Assembly: GCA_050331815.1 (NCBI GenBank)
Contig: JBHJGM010000014.1
Coordinates: 62,001 to 126,000, forward strand
Source: JBHJGM01 sp050331815
GTDB taxonomy: Bacteria > Verrucomicrobiota > Verrucomicrobiia > Opitutales > JBHJGM01
Reading direction: 5' to 3'
DNA: 64,000 nucleotides
Part shown: positions 29,605 through 37,229 of the stretch, piece by piece
Numbering within the stretch: position 1 is the first letter of the stretch
Layout: every line of letters starts with the position of its first letter
Made by a program: the position numbers and the translations under genes
The notes under the pieces: model-generated
Told to the model about the DNA's origin: nothing
The model's input: the letters and a program-made list of their open reading frames with translations, nothing else
Databases searched by the model: none

Positions 29605-29943
29605 ATGTTTATCGGGCTGCTGGCAAAGTTATTCATCGTTACAACCATGGTGCGCGTTCAGGCCGCCTTCAAAATTCCGTGGACGCTCGCCGTGGGTTAC
29701 GCCGGCGTGCACGCCGCACTGGCTTGGTTCCTGGGTACCCCGCTTTCCACGGTCGCGCTGTCGGTGACGTTTGTTCTGCTCATCTGCCACGTGCTGTTTG
29801 ACTGGCTGGAGCAAACCGAAGAGACGCTCATGTATTGGCCGATTCTCGTCATCGGGACCGCCACGCTCGCCTTTTTTCCAGCGGACGTTTTTGGCTTTCT
29901 CGCGGATGTCGACGTTAAGGCGACCGAGTTGGCCGCCCGCTGA
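29605..29943 (+). CDS. Small polytopic membrane protein
   Basis: 112 residues from ATG 29605 (MFIGLLAKLFIVTTMVRVQA). Four hydrophobic stretches, including 'IPWTLAVGYAGVHAALAWFL', 'VALSVTFVLLICHVLFDWL' and 'MYWPILVIGTATLAFFP'. I do not recognise the family. It follows thrC by 98 bases. The high hydrophobic content and regular codon pattern support it being real. TTG at 29593 is a possible alternative start. Confidence 0.6.
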   Translation: MFIGLLAKLFIVTTMVRVQAAFKIPWTLAVGYAGVHAALAWFLGTPLSTVALSVTFVLLICHVLFDWLEQTEETLMYWPILVIGTATLAFFPADVFGFLADVDVKATELAAR

Positions 29944-30248
29944 GCCCACAGCGCAGAAATCACTTCGCGGTTGATTTCAAGCGTCTGTCCGGTGTACTTA
30001 TTGTTTATGTTTAGGAACGTCATCCTCATTGACGTCTTGCTCCCCGCTCAGGCCATCTGGATTATTGGCCGAATTCTGTAGGGGTGGCCTTCATCTGTGC
30101 GCCTTTTTGTTGGCGCTTGCGGTCACCCCCTTTTGAAAAAGCTTCCAGGCTCGACGCAGCCTGTGCACGTCCGCTTTTTCTTCGCGCGGACACCCGTCGC
30201 CCGTTTACCTGACCGAATTCCCATTCATACACCAATTTTCCAGTTCCC
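29944..30248. other. Intergenic region of 305 bases without a recognisable gene
   Basis: Between the small membrane protein and cimA. It contains a short imperfect dyad near 30013-30033 (AACGTCATCCTCATTGACGT) and two CCGAATTC octamers about 150 bases apart, at about 30069 and 30221. No tRNA-like structure, leader peptide with regulatory codons, or terminator with a T-run is evident. It presumably holds the cimA promoter. Confidence 0.4.
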
Positions 30249-31841
30249 ATGTCCGAAAAACCGAACGTACTGCTCTACGACACTACCTTGCGCGACGGCA
30301 CGCAAGGGGAGGGCATCTCCTTTTCCGTTTCCAGCAAGCTGCGCCTGGCCGAGAAGCTCGATCAGTTTGGCGTCGATTACATCGAAGGCGGCTGGCCGGG
30401 CTCCAATCCGCGCGACATGGCCTTTTTCGAGGCCGCCCGCGACCTGAAGCTCAAACATGCGAAAATCTGCGCCTTTGGCTCGACGCGCCGCGCCAACATC
30501 CAGGCCCAGGACGATGCCCAGCTGAAACTCCTGCTCGATGCGGCAACGCCTGTGGTCACCATCTTTGGCAAGACCTGGCTGCTGCACGTAACCGAAGTCC
30601 TGCGCACCACCGCGGAGGAAAACCTCGCGATGATCGAGGAGTCCGTGGCCTACCTGAAGTCCCAGGGCAAGGAGGTCATCTACGACGCCGAACACTTTTT
30701 CGACGGCTACAAGGACAACGCCGACTACGCCCTGCAAACCCTGGCCGCGGCTCAGCGCGGCGGGGCCTCCTGTCTGACACTCTGCGATACCAACGGCGGT
30801 TGCCTGGTGGACGAGGTCCGCGAGACGACCGCCCGGGTGGTCGAGCGCTTCGGCGCGGAGACGCCCGTGGGCATGCATTGCCATAACGACAGCGGGGTGG
30901 GGGTCGCGGTCAGCCTGGCCGGCGTCCAAGCCGGGGCCACGCTGGTGCAAGGCACGCTCAACGGCTACGGCGAGCGCGTCGGCAACGCCAACCTGACCTC
31001 CATTATCCCCAACCTGTCGCTCAAGCTCGGTTACCCGATGCGCTGCGCGGAGAACCTGCCCAAGCTGCGCGACCTCTCGCTCTTCTGCGATGAGTTAGCC
31101 AATCAGCGCAGCGACATCAAGGCACCGTTTATCGGAGCCTCGGCCTTTGCGCATAAGGGGGGTGTGCACGCCGACGCCGCCAACAAGGTGGCGCGCTCCT
31201 ACGAACACATGGACCCGGCGCTGGTTGGCAACCGCACCCGCGTCCTCGTCTCCGACATGTCCGGGCGTTCCTCCATCATGATGAAGGCACGTGAAGTGGG
31301 TGTCAGCCTCGACGCGAAGTCGCCGGAGGTGAAGGCGTTTCTAGAGGAGCTCAAGGGCCTCGAATTTCGCGGTTATGAGTACGAGGCCGCCGACGCTTCC
31401 TTCAAGCTGCTACTCAAGCGCGCCCTCGAAGGACGGCAGGAGCGCTTCGACCTGGTCGGCTATCGGGTGATCGTCGAGTACAATGCTGAAAAGGGCGAAA
31501 CCATCTCAGAGGCGACCGTGAAGGTGCGCGAAGACGGCAAAATCCATCACGAGGTGGCCGAGGCCTCCGGCCCGGTCGGGGCGCTTGACCGCGCGCTGCG
31601 CAAGGCCCTCGCGAATGTCTTCCCCTCCATCGCCGACATCCAGCTGACCGATTACAAGGTGCGCATCCTCGATTGCGGCCAGGGCACCCAGGCCGTGACC
31701 CGCGTGCATGTCGAGTTCACCGACGGCCATCAGATCTGGGGCACCGTCGGGGCTTCGGACAACATTATCGAAGCCTCCTGGGAAGCCCTCAAGGACTCCG
31801 TCGAATACCAACTCCTGCTGCAGGAGGAGGCGGTGAGATAA
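30249..31841 (+). CDS. cimA: (R)-citramalate synthase
   Basis: Condenses pyruvate and acetyl-CoA to citramalate, giving 2-oxobutyrate for isoleucine without threonine deaminase. 530 residues, HMGL-like TIM barrel then a LeuA-type regulatory/dimer domain. Seen: 'YDTTLRDGTQGEGISFSV', 'YIEGGWPGSNPRD' (characteristic of CimA rather than LeuA), metal-binding 'GMHCHNDSGVGVAVS', 'GYGERVGNANL' and 'FAHKGGVHADA'. Length and motifs match the CimA type found in Geobacter and Leptospira-like bacteria. Confidence 0.94.
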   Translation: MSEKPNVLLYDTTLRDGTQGEGISFSVSSKLRLAEKLDQFGVDYIEGGWPGSNPRDMAFFEAARDLKLKHAKICAFGSTRRANIQAQDDAQLKLLLDAATPVVTIFGKTWLLHVTEVLRTTAEENLAMIEESVAYLKSQGKEVIYDAEHFFDGYKDNADYALQTLAAAQRGGASCLTLCDTNGGCLVDEVRETTARVVERFGAETPVGMHCHNDSGVGVAVSLAGVQAGATLVQGTLNGYGERVGNANLTSIIPNLSLKLGYPMRCAENLPKLRDLSLFCDELANQRSDIKAPFIGASAFAHKGGVHADAANKVARSYEHMDPALVGNRTRVLVSDMSGRSSIMMKAREVGVSLDAKSPEVKAFLEELKGLEFRGYEYEAADASFKLLLKRALEGRQERFDLVGYRVIVEYNAEKGETISEATVKVREDGKIHHEVAEASGPVGALDRALRKALANVFPSIADIQLTDYKVRILDCGQGTQAVTRVHVEFTDGHQIWGTVGASDNIIEASWEALKDSVEYQLLLQEEAVR

Positions 31842-31883
31842 CTGCTACTGATAAAAATATCCGCAGCCTGACCATCCTCAATC

Positions 31884-32576
31884 CTACCGCGTTTTCGGCT
31901 TGTAGTTGGGGGAGTAGACGAGGGGTTTCACGAGGGTGACATCGCCGCCTTCGGCGACGATCGTCTGCTCCAGCTCAATCTGGCGTTGGAGGGCGCGCAG
32001 GCGTTCCAGTCGCAGGGCGTCGTTTTGCAGCCGCAGCCGCTCGATTTCGGATTCACGCTTTTTCAGCGCCAGGAGTGATTCCTCCGCCTCGGCTTCCATG
32101 GCCGGGGTGGCGCCGCCTTCGGCTGCTTCCATCTCGCGGCGCAGATCATTCTGCCGTTCTCGAGCCTTCTGCAACTCCGTGCGCGCCAGCAGCAGGCGCT
32201 CTTCCAGCGCGTTCATCTCCTCCTCGGCCTGGGCGCGGGCAGTCGCCTCCTTGAAAACTTCCAGATTGAGCGCTTCGAGGCGCTCCTCCTGCTCGGCGCT
32301 GATCTCCTCGGCCATGCGCTGCGCCTCGGCTTCGGCCTGTTCCATCTGCACCTGCATCGTGGCGAAACGCGCGGCCTGTTCGGCGTCCGTGCGCTGTATC
32401 TGCTGCTGCATGCTCTCCAGGCGTGACTGCAGCCGCTCGACCTGCGTCTCCAACTGAGCCGTGTCAGGCTTGCCACGCAGATCGTCCGAAGATGTGGTCA
32501 ACATCACCACCAGCGCGGCCACCAGAATCAGCACGGCCAACGACAAAATCGGTACCCAAACATTCTTTCCACTCAT
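31884..32576 (-). CDS. Membrane-anchored coiled-coil protein
   Basis: 230 residues. A single N-terminal membrane helix ('WVPILSLAVLILVAALVVML') is followed by about 170 residues of continuous heptad-rich sequence dominated by Glu, Ala, Arg, Gln and Leu (for example 'AQRMAEEISAEQEERLEALN'). It ends in a short tail 'KPLVYSPNYKPKTR'. No catalytic domain. Likely a periplasmic or cytoplasmic rod or spacer; function unknown. Convergent with cimA. Confidence 0.65.
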   Translation of the reverse strand: MSGKNVWVPILSLAVLILVAALVVMLTTSSDDLRGKPDTAQLETQVERLQSRLESMQQQIQRTDAEQAARFATMQVQMEQAEAEAQRMAEEISAEQEERLEALNLEVFKEATARAQAEEEMNALEERLLLARTELQKARERQNDLRREMEAAEGGATPAMEAEAEESLLALKKRESEIERLRLQNDALRLERLRALQRQIELEQTIVAEGGDVTLVKPLVYSPNYKPKTR

Positions 32577-32672
32577 AGTGGCATCACCCCCTCAAAGACG
32601 AAAAAAGCGTTGATCGTTGATTTGTCACGATTCTTTTACGCAAGCCAGGCAATGACTCGCGACACGCGAGAT

Positions 32673-33872
32673 TCAGAGGCGTTCCCGGTAATGTTCATAG
32701 CCGAAGCGCTTCACGACCTTGTGCGTTGGCTCCTTTTGAGGTTGATAAAGCACGATAGCGGGCAGGGGCACCCCGTTGAATGTCGTGGTTTTTACCATTG
32801 TATAATGGGCCATGTCGGCAAAGACAAGCCGCTGGCCGATTTCGAGCGGCTCGGGGAAGGTGTAGTCCCCAAGCACATCGCCCGCCAGACAGGAGAGCCC
32901 GCCTAGCCGATAGGTGTGCGGATGCTCGCCAGGTTGCCCCGCACCGTAGATGTGCGCACGGTAGGGCATCTCAAGCGTGTCGGGCATGTGGGTGGTCGCC
33001 GAGGTGTCCAGCACCGCCACAAGCCCATCGTTATCAATGATATCCATCACCGTCGCCACCAGGATTCCGGTATCGAGCGCAATCGCCTCGCCCGGCTCCA
33101 AATAGACCGTCAAGCCATGCCGTTCGCGAAAATCTTTTAGCAGCGCAACGAGCGCCGCACGGTCGTAATCGGGGCGGGTGATGTGATGTCCCCCGCCCAA
33201 GTTCACCCACTCCAGCCCGGTGAAGTATTTTGAAAATCTTTTCTCAAACTCCGGTAGCGTTCGGGCAAGGGCCCCCACATTTTGCTCGCAAAGCGTGTGG
33301 AAGTGCAGGCCACTCAGGCCTTTCAGCCAGTTCGTGCCGTGGCGCATAAGCTCCTGCTCAAACCAATCCAGCGGGGTGCCCAGGCGCGATTTGGGGGCAC
33401 ACGGGTTGTACAGCGCGAGTTCGACTTCCGAGTAGCCGGGGTTAATGCGCAAACCACAATCTATCCTGCGTCCTGCATTTTGCACATTTTCGCGATAACG
33501 CATCCATTGTCCGGGTGAATTGAAAACCAGATGGTCGGCAAACCCGATCAGGCTCTGGATTTCCTCGGGCTTGAATGCCGGGCTGTAGACGTGAATCTCC
33601 CGGCCAAAAAACTCTTGCGCCAGCAGCGCCTCGTGCAGCCCGCTGGAGGTGGTTCCGTCCAGATATTGGGAGAGCGTAGGAAAGGTCTCGTACATGGCGA
33701 AACCTTTCAAGGCCAGCAAGATGCGGACATCGGCCAGCTCGCGAATGTCCGCCAGCAGGCGCGCGTTCGCTTCCAGCCGATCGGCGTGCACCACAAAAGC
33801 CGGGCTGGGCAACTGCGCGAAATCGAGTCCTGACCAGTCTTCGGGCAACTCAAACGGCTGGGTGATTGCCAT
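32673..33872 (-). CDS. nspC: Carboxynorspermidine/carboxyspermidine decarboxylase
   Basis: PLP-dependent alanine-racemase-fold decarboxylase giving norspermidine or spermidine from the carboxylated precursor. 399 residues. PLP-Lys in 'ILLALKGFAMYETFP', 'SGLHFHTLCEQN', 'VNLGGGHHIT', 'YLEPGEAIA', 'HMPDTLEMPYR' and the active-site Cys in 'LSCLAGDVLGDY' are all visible and characteristic of NspC. Its partner enzyme is encoded at 34321-35532 on the same strand, with a small plus-strand gene between them. Confidence 0.94.
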   Translation of the reverse strand: MAITQPFELPEDWSGLDFAQLPSPAFVVHADRLEANARLLADIRELADVRILLALKGFAMYETFPTLSQYLDGTTSSGLHEALLAQEFFGREIHVYSPAFKPEEIQSLIGFADHLVFNSPGQWMRYRENVQNAGRRIDCGLRINPGYSEVELALYNPCAPKSRLGTPLDWFEQELMRHGTNWLKGLSGLHFHTLCEQNVGALARTLPEFEKRFSKYFTGLEWVNLGGGHHITRPDYDRAALVALLKDFRERHGLTVYLEPGEAIALDTGILVATVMDIIDNDGLVAVLDTSATTHMPDTLEMPYRAHIYGAGQPGEHPHTYRLGGLSCLAGDVLGDYTFPEPLEIGQRLVFADMAHYTMVKTTTFNGVPLPAIVLYQPQKEPTHKVVKRFGYEHYRERL

Positions 33873-34008
33873 GAAATGTTAGGGATGAAGGAATTGCCGG
33901 AAACTTTTCGCCGTTCCCGATTCTGCCCGAATTTGTAGTCTGTGTCGGGCGTTTGCCGTAAAAATATTAATTTTTTTAACTAGCTGATGACGTGTTGTTA
34001 ATGAATTG

Positions 34009-34028
34009 CGTGTAAAGACCTTTACACG
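34009..34028. promoter_or_regulatory. Perfect 20-base palindrome, probable operator
   Basis: CGTGTAAAGACCTTTACACG: two 9-base arms exactly complementary around AC, in an AT-rich stretch (33955-34010) upstream of the small gene at 34069 and between the two polyamine genes. Symmetry and location suggest a binding site for a dimeric regulator. The regulator is not identifiable from this window. A short RNA hairpin is possible, but no T-run follows. Confidence 0.55.
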
Positions 34029-34068
34029 GGGCTGGCATCGTCGATGCTACGAAGTGCTTCATTACTTG

Positions 34069-34275
34069 ATGAATCAGCAAAGTTCAGCAACCACGCGTCA
34101 ATTGCCGATGATTGAGAAGATCATCCGAGATGAGACGTGGCTGGAAGGTGAGCGCCGCGGCTGTCCGGTCAGCGAAGGCGATCCCAAGGTTGTCGAAAAA
34201 GTCTGTGGCATTGTTTTGAATGTTGGTGCTGATTTGCGCCGACGTGTCCAGGCAGAGAGCGCGGTCAATCAGTAG
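34069..34275 (+). CDS. Small conserved hypothetical protein
   Basis: 68 residues from ATG 34069; an internal ATG at 34108 would give 55 residues beginning MIEKIIRDETWLEGERRGC. The core 'RDETWLEGERRGCPVSEGDP' then 'KVVEKVCGIVL' matches small proteins of unknown function that I associate with several bacterial phyla. Mostly helical, no signal peptide. It lies on the opposite strand between nspC and the carboxynorspermidine synthase gene, just after a perfect palindrome. No function can be given. Confidence 0.65.
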   Translation: MNQQSSATTRQLPMIEKIIRDETWLEGERRGCPVSEGDPKVVEKVCGIVLNVGADLRRRVQAESAVNQ

Positions 34276-34320
34276 CTCGCATCCTCAGCAGTAGGCGGCA
34301 AATTTTGCCTAGCCACGCCA

Positions 34321-35532
34321 TCAGGCCGAAAAGCTCTCCTGACTCCAGAAATTTTTGGGGACTTCAGTCAAATTCCAAGGCAGACCGGCGGGTCCGATGG
34401 CTTCCATGAACGGGTCGGGGTCCATTTCCTCGATATTGTGCACGCCAGCACGTCGCCAAACGCCCTTCAGAATCAGACTGGCAGCGACCACCGCGGGCAC
34501 CCCGGTTGTGTAGTTGATTGCCTGCGCCTGCACCTCCTTATAGCACGCGGCGTGGTCGCAAACGTTGTAAAGATAGAGCGTTTTTTCTGTGCCGTCTTTG
34601 AGTCCCGTGGCGATGACACCGATATTGGTTTTGCCGGTATAGCCGGGGGCGAGGCTGGCCGGGTCGGGCAGCAGGGCTTTCAGAAATTTTAGCGGGACGA
34701 TCAACTGGCCTTCGAAATCGATGGGGTCGATGCGAGTCATTCCGACATTTTCAAGCACCCGCAGGTGCGTGAGGTAGCTCTCCGAAAATGTCATCCAAAA
34801 GCGGATACGCTTGAGTCCTTTGAGGTGCAGGACCAGCGACTCCAACTCCTCGTGGTACATCAGATAAGCGCGGCGCTGGCCGATCTCCGGAAAATCAAAA
34901 TCGTGCGCGACCGAGAGCGGGTCGGTCTCTATCCACTGGCCGTCTTCCCAGTATTTGCCGCGCTGCGTAATTTCGCGGATGTTTGTTTCCGGGTTGAAGT
35001 TCGTGGCGAAGGGCTTGCCGTGGTCGCCGCCGTTGGCGTCCAGAATGTCGATAGTGTGGATCTCATCGAAGTGATGCTTTTGCAGCCACACGCAAAAAAC
35101 GTTTGTCACCCCCGGATCAAAGCCCGCGCCCAGCAGCGCCATGCGGTCGGCCTGATTGTAGCGTTCGCGATAAGCCCACTGCCAAGAGTACTCGAACTTG
35201 GCGGTTTCCGGCGGCTCATAGCTGGCGGTGTCCAGGTAATCCACCCCGGCGGCCAGACAGGCGTCCATCAGCGGCAGATCCTGATAGGGCAGGGCTACGT
35301 TGATCAACAGGTCGGGCTGCTCGGCCTTGAGTAGACGGGTTGCGGCGGCTACGTCGTCGGCATCGAGCGCGAGGCAACGCACCGGCTTGTCGACCCGCCG
35401 CGCGATCGTCACGCATTTTGACAAAGTCCGCGAAGCCAGAACGATCTCCGAAAAAGTTTCGGACAGCTGCGCGCACTTTTGAACAACGACGTTACCGACT
35501 CCGCCGGCACCGACTATGAGGACTTTGGCCAT
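34321..35532 (-). CDS. Carboxynorspermidine synthase (saccharopine-dehydrogenase family)
   Basis: NADPH-dependent reductive condensation of aspartate semialdehyde with a diamine (putrescine or diaminopropane) to carboxyspermidine or carboxynorspermidine. 403 residues from ATG 35532: Rossmann start 'AKVLIVGAGGVGNVVVQKCA', 'VALPYQDLPLMDACLAAGVD', 'GFDPGVTNVFCVWLQ', and 'GYTGKTNIGVIATGLKDG' with 'QAINYTTGVPAVVAASLI' match the CANSDH group. The nearby nspC makes the assignment firm. Which diamine is used cannot be told from sequence alone. Confidence 0.9.
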   Translation of the reverse strand: MAKVLIVGAGGVGNVVVQKCAQLSETFSEIVLASRTLSKCVTIARRVDKPVRCLALDADDVAAATRLLKAEQPDLLINVALPYQDLPLMDACLAAGVDYLDTASYEPPETAKFEYSWQWAYRERYNQADRMALLGAGFDPGVTNVFCVWLQKHHFDEIHTIDILDANGGDHGKPFATNFNPETNIREITQRGKYWEDGQWIETDPLSVAHDFDFPEIGQRRAYLMYHEELESLVLHLKGLKRIRFWMTFSESYLTHLRVLENVGMTRIDPIDFEGQLIVPLKFLKALLPDPASLAPGYTGKTNIGVIATGLKDGTEKTLYLYNVCDHAACYKEVQAQAINYTTGVPAVVAASLILKGVWRRAGVHNIEEMDPDPFMEAIGPAGLPWNLTEVPKNFWSQESFSA

Positions 35533-35598
35533 CGGTGTGCACTGACAGCAAAGAAGCCGCCACTGCAAGCCTTCGCTGCGATTTGGCAGCCTCCACGC

Positions 35599-37098
35599 CT
35601 AGCCGGCCATCGCCGCGGCCTTCCACAGGCCGCGTTCCTCGATGCGGGCCACCACCGCGGGCGGCACGCCGTCTTTCCAGGACAGGTCGCCGGCGCGGAT
35701 CTTCCCGAGAATGTCGCGCGAGAGTGTATTCAATTGCTCCGGGTCGTAGCCGACCACCGGCTCGATAAAATGATTCTCCAGCAAAAAGGCGTACAGGTGG
35801 CGCAGGTGGCGTTTCACCTGAAGATTCTCCGCTGAGATGACGACCTCACGGGCGAAGCGCTGCACCGCCACCTGGTCGGACAAGGAGCCGTCGCCTTCGG
35901 CCAGGTAGCGGTTAAAACCCTCACCTTTCATCGGGTAGGCGTAGAGCTTGACCGCTTCCTTAAACAGCCGGCCGCAGGATTCGAGGATGCCGCCCTCCAG
36001 GTGCTCGTAGTACTTGTCGTTAAAGATTTCGAGCAGGTTGTTGATCCCAAGGACCATCCCCAGCATCTCGCTCGTATAGCGACGAAAATACGCGCTCAGG
36101 CGGAAGTATTCAGGATAGTTGGAAACCATCACGGGATAGTCCAGCGCGTGGATGGCGTCGACGCGGGCCAAAAAATCCTGCGGGTCGATGTGGCCTTCGC
36201 GCAGGAGATTTTTCATGGTGATCTCCAGCACCACGAAGACCTCCTTGCCCAACACCTGCGGCTCCTGCACAAACATCGCGCCGGCACTGCGCAGCATATC
36301 CACGTTGACATTGGCGATGGGGCGGAAGGTGCCGCGCTCGACCAGCACGGGCTTTTTGCGCAGTTCCTCCGAGGGTAGCAGCACTTCCTCGCCGGGGCCG
36401 AACATGACCGCGCTGGTCAGGTGATGCTCCACGAGTTGCAGGGCGATCAGGCGATTGTCGAACGCCTGGAAGCCGGGCCCGTAAAACGAAAGGATGTCGA
36501 CCTCCACGCGTTCGGGTCCCACCTCGTCCAGCAGTGATTTTACGAATTCGGCGGGCGACTCGATGAAGTTAAAGGCGGCGTAGATCAGATTGACTCCGAG
36601 CAGCCCCAGGGCGTCCTGCTGGGCGGCGTTGGTCTTATCGAGCATGCGCACGTGCAGGATGATGTCGTTGGGATCGCCCATGGGATTGAGTTGCAGGCGC
36701 ACGCCCATCCAACCGTGGCTTTCGCGCTTGTCGGTTTGCTTGTAGCCGCGAGCGGCAACGGTGTTGGCAAAGACGAAAAAACGGGTGCTGGCTCCACGCT
36801 GAGCCATCAGCCGCTCGCGTAACAGGGTGAACTCGTGCTCAAGCATCTGCATGAGACGACCCCGCGAAACGTACCGCTCGCTCTTGCCGTAAATGGAGTC
36901 GCTGAAGACCATGTCGTAAGCGGACATGCTCTTGGCCACGGTGCCCGCTGCCCCGCCGACCTTGAAAAAATTGCGCGCCACCTCCTGCCCCGCGCCAATC
37001 TCGGCAAAGGTGCCGTAGACCTCCGGGCGCAGGTTGATCTGCAGGGCCTTGTTGTTGGTCGACTGCGTGTTGTTACCCGGGACGGTTTTCAGCGTCAT
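35599..37098 (-). CDS. Large conserved protein of unknown function
   Basis: 499 residues from ATG 37098 (MTLKTVPGNNTQSTNNKALQ). The phrase 'LRPEVYGTFAEIGAGQEVAR' and 'FFKVGGAAGTVAKSMSAYDM' and 'GKSERYVSRGRLMQMLEHEF' is familiar to me from a family conserved across several phyla that is usually listed as hypothetical or given conflicting names; I do not trust any of those. No signal peptide or membrane helix, no nucleotide-binding loop. 'RGYKQTDKRESHGWMGVRLQ' near residue 120 is the most conserved-looking catalytic candidate. It lies 66 bases upstream of carboxynorspermidine synthase on the same strand, possibly in one transcript. Confidence 0.75.
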   Translation of the reverse strand: MTLKTVPGNNTQSTNNKALQINLRPEVYGTFAEIGAGQEVARNFFKVGGAAGTVAKSMSAYDMVFSDSIYGKSERYVSRGRLMQMLEHEFTLLRERLMAQRGASTRFFVFANTVAARGYKQTDKRESHGWMGVRLQLNPMGDPNDIILHVRMLDKTNAAQQDALGLLGVNLIYAAFNFIESPAEFVKSLLDEVGPERVEVDILSFYGPGFQAFDNRLIALQLVEHHLTSAVMFGPGEEVLLPSEELRKKPVLVERGTFRPIANVNVDMLRSAGAMFVQEPQVLGKEVFVVLEITMKNLLREGHIDPQDFLARVDAIHALDYPVMVSNYPEYFRLSAYFRRYTSEMLGMVLGINNLLEIFNDKYYEHLEGGILESCGRLFKEAVKLYAYPMKGEGFNRYLAEGDGSLSDQVAVQRFAREVVISAENLQVKRHLRHLYAFLLENHFIEPVVGYDPEQLNTLSRDILGKIRAGDLSWKDGVPPAVVARIEERGLWKAAAMAG

Positions 37099-37229
37099 AA
37101 CGAAAAATCGGTTAGGCGTGCCAGTGTTGAATCGGCGTCGCCCCGACATTGCTAAGCGAGGCGGGCGGGGCCAAGGCAGAAGTGCAATTCCGCTTGAGAA
37201 GCCTCCGTGGCGGGCGCACTCTTAGAAAT

